The translations under genes were made by a program, and so were the position numbers. A stretch of DNA of 5,299 nucleotides. Origin: BMS3ABIN04 sp965554225. GTDB lineage: Bacteria; Bacteroidota; Ignavibacteria; Ignavibacteriales; Melioribacteraceae. Positions 1 through 5,299 of the stretch are shown here, in pieces (the first letter of the stretch is position 1; each line of letters starts with the position of its first letter). The DNA is taken from assembly GCA_965554225.1 (NCBI GenBank), contig CBEVZC010000187.1:1-5299 (forward strand). Direction: 5' to 3'. The notes under the pieces are model-generated. The model did not search any database. It worked only from the letters and a program-made list of their open reading frames with translations, and was not told the origin of the DNA.

Positions 1-618
1 GAAAAATGCTTTTATAAAAGTTTCCTTTTTCCAATCTGCAAGTAGTATTAAAGAAAAAGAAAGTCCGGATAATGGAGATACCAAGCAGGCAAATAGGAAA
101 GCAATTGTAGCTAAGATATATTTTTTATCTAAAAAGAAATATAAAAATGATAAAATACTTACTAATTGTAATGCATAAATTTCACCAAAAGTGTTATGAA
201 ACCAAATGCTGGGGATTAAACCTGTGAATACTGAAATTATTAACGATTTGTATTTAGAGATGCCGAGTTTTACCCAAATTAGAAAAGTTAGTCCTATAAT
301 AAAACCACCGGAAATAGCCGAGACTAACCCTGCCGGCCAAACTGTTGTAAATAACCGTTCCGGCATTAAATGATACATAATCCACAAAACAATTGTGTGC
401 CCTAAATGATAATTAGGCAGAACAAGATCGCCCAAAAGAGATTTATAATTTAAGTAAGCATACTTTAAAATTGGAGTATCTGCAGAAGAACGGCACGCGA
501 ATGTTAAAACATCGGCACGAGATGTCCAAAAAGATATTTGTACCGAGTAGAATATAAAGAATCCTACGGTAAGCAGTATAAATATTTTTGAGGGTTTTAT
601 TTCTGTAAATTTTTCCAA
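1..618 (-). CDS. Partial multi-pass membrane protein, GT-C-type glycosyltransferase-like (N-terminal 206 residues)
   Basis: An open frame runs from a TTG at 618-616 to the left edge without a stop, so the 3' part is missing. The 206 residues carry about six hydrophobic stretches (roughly 10-26, 74-85, 93-116, 125-140, 147-163 and 167-190). The first loop contains SRAD (33-36) and then LPNYHLGH (67-74). Further on comes WFHNTFGEIYAL (about 139-150), with an acidic residue before a helix and a later SPLSG (181-185). This layout resembles GT-C enzymes, especially DUF2723 or dolichyl-phosphate-mannosyltransferase-like proteins, which use polyprenyl-phosphate sugars on the periplasmic face. The match is from memory and distant; an O-antigen polymerase-like or unclassified membrane protein is possible. 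It lies 32 bases after the kinase gene and is probably co-transcribed. The start is uncertain. TTG gives MEKFTEIKPSK, but no ribosome site precedes it. The only nearby ATG (632-630) is in another frame and stops after 11 codons. Confidence 0.72.
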   Translation of the reverse strand, partial: MEKFTEIKPSKIFILLTVGFFIFYSVQISFWTSRADVLTFACRSSADTPILKYAYLNYKSLLGDLVLPNYHLGHTIVLWIMYHLMPERLFTTVWPAGLVSAISGGFIIGLTFLIWVKLGISKYKSLIISVFTGLIPSIWFHNTFGEIYALQLVSILSFLYFFLDKKYILATIAFLFACLVSPLSGLSFSLILLADWKKETFIKAFF

Positions 619-650
619 TAGTTTGATTTCATTAAATATTAAAATAAGTT

Positions 651-3086
651 TTAACTTTTTTCTCCATAACCATATCTATATTTAGACATAGATTTCTTTA
701 CTTCACAATCATTCACAACAGTACCGCAAAGATGAATATTTGCTGCTTTTATTTCCGTAGTTGCCCATGATACACTTTCTTTTAAACTTACTCCCGGGCG
801 GACAACCAACAATGTGTTTTTTACAAGTTTTCCCAGTGATAAAGCATCGGCAACTCTTGTAATTGGAGGAGTATCAAACAATATAACATCATAATAGTTT
901 AATTGTTGTAACATTTTTTCCATTTTTTTAGAACCAAGTATCTCGCCTGAAATATTAGAAACCGAACCGCTTGGTAAAATGTCGATGTTGACTAATGTAC
1001 TTGCATGACCGGATATTTTAACCGGTTTATAAATGTTTGGTGTATCGGATTCATCTTGCAAATAGTTAATAAGTCCGGGTACATCTTTTTCCATTCCGAA
1101 CATTTCCGCTATTTGGGGTTTTCTAATATCACAATCAATAATTAAAACTCTTTTGTTAGAATACGCCATTGTAAGTGCTAAATTTGCTGTGGTTGTTGTT
1201 TTCCCGGCATTTTCTTCCGAACTTGTAATCATCAGATATTTGTTATCTTTATCAATACAATGGTTTAACTTTGTCTCCAGCACTCTATAAGCTTCTTTAT
1301 AATTGAAAGCTTCATCCAATAATGTAACAAATCGTTTCGAAACAGAAGTTGTTGATGAAATTTGTGTTTTTATGGATTTTGTATAAGGAGGAATAACGCT
1401 TAAAATGGGAAAATTAAAATCTCTTTCTATTTCGTAAATATCATTCATCTTTTTATCGGTGAATTCAAATACAAACAATCCGACAAGACCCAGCACTAAT
1501 CCTAAAAATAAAGCTGCAATATAATTTTTCTTTTTATTAGGGGAAATAGATTTTGTTGGATTCGATGCGCTTTCTAAAATTATTAAATCTTGTATTTTCG
1601 ATAATTCGGCAATTCGCATTTCCTCTCTTTTATCAAGCAGCAAAGTAAACATTTTTTCATATACGTTTTTATGTCTTAGTAATTCTGCTAACCTATTTTG
1701 TTTCCCGGGTAAGCTGTTTAGTTTATACGTGTACTCGTCTATTAATTTATTTATTTTCTGCCTTTTCTTCTTAATTGCATCAATTAAAATTTTATAAGCC
1801 GTAATAGTATTATTATTATATTTTGATAAATTTGTGTTTATTTGATTTATTTGATTAGTTAAGATTTTTACATCCGGATGCGATTCTGTTCTCTTTTGAA
1901 GCAATTCCAGTTTCTTTAATTCTAAATCGGAAAGCTGACTTAATAATGAGGGAAAAGGGGAATCGATCTGCTGATTAGTCGGGGGCGTTAAATAAGTCTG
2001 ATCAACGTATCCTTTTTTCATCATTTGGACTTGAAGATCGTCAGCTTTATTTGTGTACTCAGCCAATTCGAGAGAGGTTTGAAATTTTTCTGTTTCGAGA
2101 TTACTAAGAAAATCTATTAAATTTCTCGATCTTTCATCTATTGAAACTAACTGTTCCTTTGATTGATAATTGGTAAGTTCATTCTCTGCGTTTTTTAGTT
2201 TTTTCTGAACTTCTTTTAATTGTTTATCTACAAATTTATACGAGTATCTTATATTTTCCCTTTGTTTCGATATTTTTAAGTTTCTAAAATTTTTCGCAAT
2301 ATTATTTGCAATAGTTTTTGCTTCAAATGGTGAAGAGGATCTAACGGAAATTTCAAACATGTTAGTTGTTCCTTTTCGGGTAATAAAAATGTTGTCGTAT
2401 AAATTATCATATACTTCGTTATAATCTTCTAATTGTATTTCAATTTCACTACCCCATTTTACATTAGGCCATTTAATTTTGCACGAAAATTCAGGTGATT
2501 TTAAATACCCGGTTGAATCTGACTTATAAGTAGTATTTTCTTCAGAATTATTGATCAATTCAAAAGAATTGTCATCAATTTTTCTGATAGTATATATTTG
2601 ATTAAAATTATCGAAGGATAAATTTATATCTTGTAACTTGGGTAGAATACTTTTTACGTTTTTATCGAATTCCGATGAATAAAAAATATCAAAATAAAAA
2701 TTGTCTAAACTCATTTCATTTTCATCAGGAATAGTAATTTTTCTTACTGTTAAAGTTAATCCAAGATCTTTAATAACTCTATTAAGTACATCTCTGGTTT
2801 TTACTAATGCCATATCAGTTTCAATAACGTCATGTGATTTCAAGAAAATCAAACTACTCAATTGATCGGATGCGTTATTTGATTCCAGATTTTCTTTTTT
2901 CAATAAAACAGTTGCTTCGTATGTAGGTGATTTAAAAGCATTGTAGAGAAAAGTAAAAAGCATTGCCAGAAGTATAGTAATTATAATAACGGATTTTCTC
3001 CTTTTGATGATATGGAAAATATCACTTAAGCTAATTTCACCTTTCCCTGAAGCCGGGTTACTATGTTTCATATCTGAAGTCGTCAT
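651..3086 (-). CDS. Wzc-like polysaccharide co-polymerase / bacterial tyrosine autokinase (811 aa)
   Basis: This is an inner-membrane chain-length regulator (Wzz domain) fused to a cytoplasmic BY-kinase, which controls polysaccharide polymerisation and export by cyclic tyrosine phosphorylation. Visible parts in order: a short cytoplasmic N-terminus; TM1 at about 32-51, followed by SPTYEA; a periplasmic region of about 470 residues with long Lys/Glu/Gln-rich coiled-coil segments (around 280-345 and 430-500); a GNVR-like stretch before a proline-containing SISPNKKK; TM2 at about 522-541; then the kinase. The kinase has Walker A SSEENAGKTT (622-631, K629), Walker A' VLIIDCDIRKP (647-657, D651 and D653) and Walker B DVILFDTPP (733-741, D738). 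It ends in a tyrosine cluster (Y803, Y805, Y807), the expected autophosphorylation tail. At 811 residues it exceeds E. coli Wzc (about 720) mainly in the periplasmic part, as in many FCB-group homologues. It starts 25 bases after the export gene; the start is supported only by a weak purine-rich ACGGTAA, and M6 is an alternative. Confidence 0.95.
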   Translation of the reverse strand: MTTSDMKHSNPASGKGEISLSDIFHIIKRRKSVIIITILLAMLFTFLYNAFKSPTYEATVLLKKENLESNNASDQLSSLIFLKSHDVIETDMALVKTRDVLNRVIKDLGLTLTVRKITIPDENEMSLDNFYFDIFYSSEFDKNVKSILPKLQDINLSFDNFNQIYTIRKIDDNSFELINNSEENTTYKSDSTGYLKSPEFSCKIKWPNVKWGSEIEIQLEDYNEVYDNLYDNIFITRKGTTNMFEISVRSSSPFEAKTIANNIAKNFRNLKISKQRENIRYSYKFVDKQLKEVQKKLKNAENELTNYQSKEQLVSIDERSRNLIDFLSNLETEKFQTSLELAEYTNKADDLQVQMMKKGYVDQTYLTPPTNQQIDSPFPSLLSQLSDLELKKLELLQKRTESHPDVKILTNQINQINTNLSKYNNNTITAYKILIDAIKKKRQKINKLIDEYTYKLNSLPGKQNRLAELLRHKNVYEKMFTLLLDKREEMRIAELSKIQDLIILESASNPTKSISPNKKKNYIAALFLGLVLGLVGLFVFEFTDKKMNDIYEIERDFNFPILSVIPPYTKSIKTQISSTTSVSKRFVTLLDEAFNYKEAYRVLETKLNHCIDKDNKYLMITSSEENAGKTTTTANLALTMAYSNKRVLIIDCDIRKPQIAEMFGMEKDVPGLINYLQDESDTPNIYKPVKISGHASTLVNIDILPSGSVSNISGEILGSKKMEKMLQQLNYYDVILFDTPPITRVADALSLGKLVKNTLLVVRPGVSLKESVSWATTEIKAANIHLCGTVVNDCEVKKSMSKYRYGYGEKS

Positions 3087-3111
3087 TTTTTTACCGTCTA
3101 GTTTATAATTC

Positions 3112-3717
3112 TTATCTAAAAAAGATTGCGAAAATGGAAGCTACAACTGCAAGTGCTGAAATAACTATTGATGCATCGTTTGATTTTGACCAGAATGTTC
3201 TGGGTACAAAAATTTTATCGCCTGATTGTAAGTTTATATCACTTAATGTTTCACCGTCTTCCAGTACTTTTTCGGCATCGAATTCAATTTTGTTATTGTT
3301 ACGTGTAACATAAATATCATCCATATCGGCGCTGTTTGTTTCACCGCCTGCAATTGCCAATAAATCAGTAATAGTTTCATATCCCGTTATATGGTAAACT
3401 CCGGCGCTGTTAACTTCTCCCAAAATACTAACTCTAAAAAGAGGCTGAACGGTTAGTTCGGGGTCCTTATAAAGAGAATCGTATTTCTGAAGAATAATAT
3501 TTCGAAGCGCGTTAAATGACATGTTGTTTGCATCGAATATTCCGATATAAGGTAATTGCAGTGTACTATCTTTATGAACAAAATAATCACCGCTTACATT
3601 ATCTGAAACGTTTAGCAACTTTACTCTAACTCCATCTCCCGGTTTTAATATTTGTGCCGATAGAGATATAGTCATTGTAGTAAAAATCAAACTAAAAATT
3701 ACTAATGCTTTTTTCAT
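3112..3717 (-). CDS. Wza-like polysaccharide export protein, Poly_export plus one SLBB domain (201 aa)
   Basis: This is the outer-membrane or periplasmic partner of the Wzc-like kinase in capsule or exopolysaccharide export. From the ATG at 3717 the protein begins with a textbook signal peptide: MKK, a hydrophobic core (4-19), then SLSA before Q22, probably cleaved by signal peptidase I. The mature part opens with the Poly_export motif ILKPGDGVRVKLL (23-35) and continues through LQLPYIG (53-59) and YKDPELTV (83-90). One SLBB domain follows at about 93-173, with VSILGEVNSAGVY (96-108), ITDLLAIAGG (116-125) and LQSGDKIFVP (163-172). A hydrophobic helix (183-200) closes the protein, probably the counterpart of the pore-forming C-terminal helix of Wza. 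The protein is much shorter than E. coli Wza (about 380 residues) and has no lipobox cysteine. A TTG at 3741 in the same frame would add eight residues (MKTNTRKK), but the ATG is preferred because it follows the A-rich AAGAAAAAAG and gives a normal signal peptide. Confidence 0.92.
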   Translation of the reverse strand: MKKALVIFSLIFTTMTISLSAQILKPGDGVRVKLLNVSDNVSGDYFVHKDSTLQLPYIGIFDANNMSFNALRNIILQKYDSLYKDPELTVQPLFRVSILGEVNSAGVYHITGYETITDLLAIAGGETNSADMDDIYVTRNNNKIEFDAEKVLEDGETLSDINLQSGDKIFVPRTFWSKSNDASIVISALAVVASIFAIFFR

Positions 3718-3857
3718 CTTTTTTCTTGTATTTGTTTTCAAAATATTTTTACTCTAATATTATTTAATAGTTTGTTTTCTGGTTGCAAATAGAAGAATCA
3801 ACTCTGTTAATAATGTGATTATGATCAAATACGGAAGAGATAAGTTGTACCGAAATG
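3718..3857. other. Intergenic region between the deacetylase and export genes, with a short cryptic hydrophobic frame
   Basis: These 140 bases form the largest gap between genes here and are the natural place for a second promoter driving the export, kinase and GT-C-like genes. I cannot assign one firmly: the DNA is so AT-rich that -10-like hexamers occur everywhere, and the only TTG-type -35 candidate (TTGCAA, 3783-3788) has no well-spaced partner. A small dyad, ATAAT-gtg-ATTAT, lies at 3810-3822, next to a TGATCA palindrome (3822-3827). Neither is long enough to call an operator, and no GC-rich hairpin with a T-run marks a terminator. On the minus strand one frame stays open from 3864 to 3763, ending in TAA at 3762-3760. 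It encodes 34 residues including FRYNLSLPYLIIITLL and a basic tail TRKQTIK, like the last membrane helix of a lost protein. It has no plausible start codon and a stop (3867-3865) directly before it. Confidence 0.45.
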
Positions 3858-4805
3858 TTAAATTTTATAGGCTTTATTTTTCTTTGTTAGATGATGATGA
3901 GTCTTCATATTTACTAAACGGAAATTTGATGAAAGAATTTTTAGTATTTTTCTAAATATCTCTTCTTTTTTACCGCTGGGAATTTCCATACCCGGGAAAA
4001 ATGATAACTCCGGAACCAAATCGCTGCCTAATAAATCTGTCGGGTGAAGCAAAAAGTTTAATTCCGATTTTGTTATTTTACTAAAGAAAATGGCGTTCCT
4101 TAGATAAAAATACATCAATTTTTCTGAAAAGTTAGCTAAATAGAATAAATAGCTAAAGTGAATAGGGGTTTTGATAATAGGGAAGGTTGATACTGGTATT
4201 TCCCTGATTTTTTTTGATCCACCAATATTCCAAAAATACGGATTTATTGATCTGAATCCTTCGGCAAAATTTCCGTAAAGATTTTTTAATTTATCTTTCT
4301 CTTCATCTGTAAGTTTAGCGGAAGCAAAGAAAAATTTTCTGGCAATTGGTCCTATAAACGTAGGAAATGTTGAAGCATCGTATTCGTAATCGTTCTCAAT
4401 CAAAATTTCAAAGAGATCTTTTCCCCAGCTGAAACCGGGAGCTCTAAATCCGATGGTTTTTTGACCGGCAGCAATTAAAATTGCTTCTTCGGCCGATAAA
4501 ATATCTTCTCTAAGTTCGCCTTTTGAGTAAAGATGAATAAATGTATCGTGATTAAAAGAGTGATTTGCAATTTCGTGACCGTTTTTGCTGACCAAACTTA
4601 AATATTCTTTATTTTTATCTAAAATAGCATCTTGACCAATTACAAAAAATGTAATTTGCAGTTTTAATTCATTTAGAATGTTAAGAAAATTCGGAATGAA
4701 TTTATCGAAATAAGAAGGGAAACTCTCCCAGCCGGAGTCTCCATGTGTCTTCATATAAGACCATTGATTATCTAAATCCAGAGAAATACTTGCCAGTGGT
4801 TTCAT
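3858..4805 (-). CDS. NodB-type polysaccharide deacetylase family protein (315 aa)
   Basis: This is a metal-dependent carbohydrate esterase 4 (NodB fold) enzyme, predicted to remove N- or O-acetyl groups from a sugar in the polysaccharide pathway. The five family motifs can be read. Motif 1 is SLDLDN (8-13; D10, D12); motif 2 is NHSFNH (81-86; metal ligands H82 and H86); motif 3 is FRAPGFSW (120-127; R121, P123); motif 4 is DASTFP (143-148); motif 5 is LLHPTD (252-257; H254). The stretch WSYMKTHGDSGWESFPSY (15-32), and a long segment between motifs 4 and 5, mark a recognisable subfamily that I recall from many exopolysaccharide loci. There is no signal peptide or membrane helix, so it should act in the cytoplasm on a nucleotide sugar or on the inner leaflet. 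Its ATG abuts the TAA of the upstream oxidoreductase, indicating translational coupling. The basic, His-rich tail (HHHLTKKNKAYK) looks unstructured. The exact substrate is unknown. Confidence 0.92.
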   Translation of the reverse strand: MKPLASISLDLDNQWSYMKTHGDSGWESFPSYFDKFIPNFLNILNELKLQITFFVIGQDAILDKNKEYLSLVSKNGHEIANHSFNHDTFIHLYSKGELREDILSAEEAILIAAGQKTIGFRAPGFSWGKDLFEILIENDYEYDASTFPTFIGPIARKFFFASAKLTDEEKDKLKNLYGNFAEGFRSINPYFWNIGGSKKIREIPVSTFPIIKTPIHFSYLFYLANFSEKLMYFYLRNAIFFSKITKSELNFLLHPTDLLGSDLVPELSFFPGMEIPSGKKEEIFRKILKILSSNFRLVNMKTHHHLTKKNKAYKI

Positions 4806-5299
4806 TTAAACTTTTTTGTTATGATATATATAATCTACAACTTTATTTGCAAGATCAACACTTGAATTCCATGAAGTTATTGAAGGATAAACTTGTGCCG
4901 ATGTTGCCAATAGTATTTTTGAATTCCCTGATTGGATTTTTGGCTTTAGTTTAGAATATCCGAGCGGGTAAATCGGTTCCACAAAAGGTGCTTTAAATAT
5001 TTTTATATCAATAATATCATTATCGGTTAACGGTAAATCCGAAAAAAGATTTTGTAGTTGCTTCTTCCACCTTTCGGCAATTGATTCGTTATCTTCCTTA
5101 AAAAGTTCAGAATCTTTACTGCAATATTTCATTGTGTAAGTTAAGTATTGGTTGTTGTATTGTTCAATATTAACAAGTTCCGACATTTCCACAACGCCGT
5201 CGAATTCCGTATTGGAATTTACAACAGGCTGCCAATAAAAATTATCAAGAGGTTTCTTAAGGAAAAATAAAGCGTTTACAACACCTTGATAAGTTAAGT
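4806..5299 (-). CDS. Partial FAD-dependent oxidoreductase, amine oxidase / protoporphyrinogen oxidase-like (C-terminal 164 residues)
   Basis: The frame is open from the right edge of the window to TAA at 4808-4806, so the N-terminal part, including the Rossmann GxGxxG FAD site, lies outside. The GTG at 5192 is not the true start: coding continues upstream of it with conserved-looking sequence such as KKPLDNFYW (about 5257-5232) and EFDGVVEMSELVN (about 5207-5169). The C-terminus has features I recall for flavin amine-oxidase/PPOX-like proteins of polysaccharide loci. These are a TYTMKYCSKDSELF segment, an EPIYPLGY motif, and a closing ILLATSAQVYPSITSWNSSV segment followed by a helix, which in this fold contacts the FAD. 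UDP-galactopyranose mutase is a related alternative, but the sequence looks closer to the PPOX-like group. The substrate is unknown; the abutting deacetylase suggests joint action on a sugar or lipid-linked intermediate. The family call rests on motif memory and on only about one third of a typical protein. Confidence 0.82.
   Translation of the reverse strand, partial: LTYQGVVNALFFLKKPLDNFYWQPVVNSNTEFDGVVEMSELVNIEQYNNQYLTYTMKYCSKDSELFKEDNESIAERWKKQLQNLFSDLPLTDNDIIDIKIFKAPFVEPIYPLGYSKLKPKIQSGNSKILLATSAQVYPSITSWNSSVDLANKVVDYIYHNKKV

Noticed and set aside
597..632. An 11-codon ATG frame after the kinase gene as a leader peptide
   Set aside because: There is no ribosome site, codon pattern or downstream attenuator structure to support it. 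It is better explained as the displaced start of the membrane-protein gene or as chance.
3112..3741. TTG at 3741 as the start of the export protein
   Set aside because: It adds a charged MKTNTRKK ahead of an already complete signal peptide. The ATG at 3717 gives the standard MKK n-region and follows an A-rich purine stretch.
3810..3827. The dyad ATAAT-gtg-ATTAT and adjacent TGATCA as a regulator binding site
   Set aside because: A five-base arm made only of A and T, next to a six-base palindrome, is expected by chance in DNA this AT-rich. No second copy is seen in the window.
3889..3901. A short GATGAT trinucleotide run
   Set aside because: It encodes the HHH in the deacetylase tail and has only about four units, too short to be a functional or phase-variable repeat.
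4745..4954. A 69-codon plus-strand open frame
   Set aside because: It lies entirely opposite the deacetylase start and the oxidoreductase end, both with clear family motifs. It has no ribosome site and no recognisable domain, so it is an antisense shadow.
4806..5192. GTG at 5192 as the start of a 128-residue protein
   Set aside because: The frame is open upstream to the window edge, and the translation there (KKPLDNFYW, EFDGVVEMS) continues the same oxidoreductase domain, so this is an internal valine codon.
1..5299. Search for CRISPR arrays, tRNA or rRNA genes, insertion sequences and rho-independent terminators
   Set aside because: I saw no spaced direct repeats, cloverleaf, transposase frame, terminal inverted repeats or GC-rich hairpin followed by a T-run on either strand.

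Overview
All genes in this window lie on the minus strand, so transcription runs from high to low coordinates. The DNA is AT-rich, roughly one third GC by eye. No gene has a clear Shine-Dalgarno sequence; the start regions are A-rich instead. This composition, the long bacterial tyrosine-kinase-type co-polymerase and the short export protein fit a Gram-negative bacterium of the Bacteroidota/Ignavibacteriota side of the FCB group. That placement is inferred from style only, because no rRNA or taxonomic marker is present.

In transcription order the window holds five genes. (1) The C-terminal part of an FAD-dependent amine-oxidase/protoporphyrinogen-oxidase-like oxidoreductase, 4806-5299, cut by the right edge. 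(2) A cytoplasmic NodB-type polysaccharide deacetylase, 3858-4805, whose ATG directly follows the oxidoreductase stop codon. A gap of 140 bases follows, with no convincing gene but with a short hydrophobic reading frame that may be a gene remnant. (3) A short Wza-like polysaccharide export protein, 3112-3717. (4) A Wzc-like chain-length regulator fused to a tyrosine autokinase, 651-3086. (5) The N-terminal 206 residues of a multi-pass membrane protein resembling GT-C glycosyltransferases, 1-618, cut by the left edge.

Together this is part of an exopolysaccharide or capsule synthesis and export locus. The oxidoreductase and deacetylase probably modify sugars or a carrier-linked intermediate in the cytoplasm. 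The Wzc-like kinase controls polymerisation and export from the inner membrane, and the Wza-like protein forms or joins the outer-membrane exit. The GT-C-like protein probably transfers sugar from a polyprenyl-phosphate donor. The polymerase, flippase, priming transferase and cognate phosphatase are not in the window. I see no mobile element, CRISPR array, RNA gene or clear terminator.

I did not find a clearly new system. The points most worth a second look are the hydrophobic frame at 3763-3864, the start of the GT-C-like gene, the non-lipidated short export protein, and the tight oxidoreductase/deacetylase pair.
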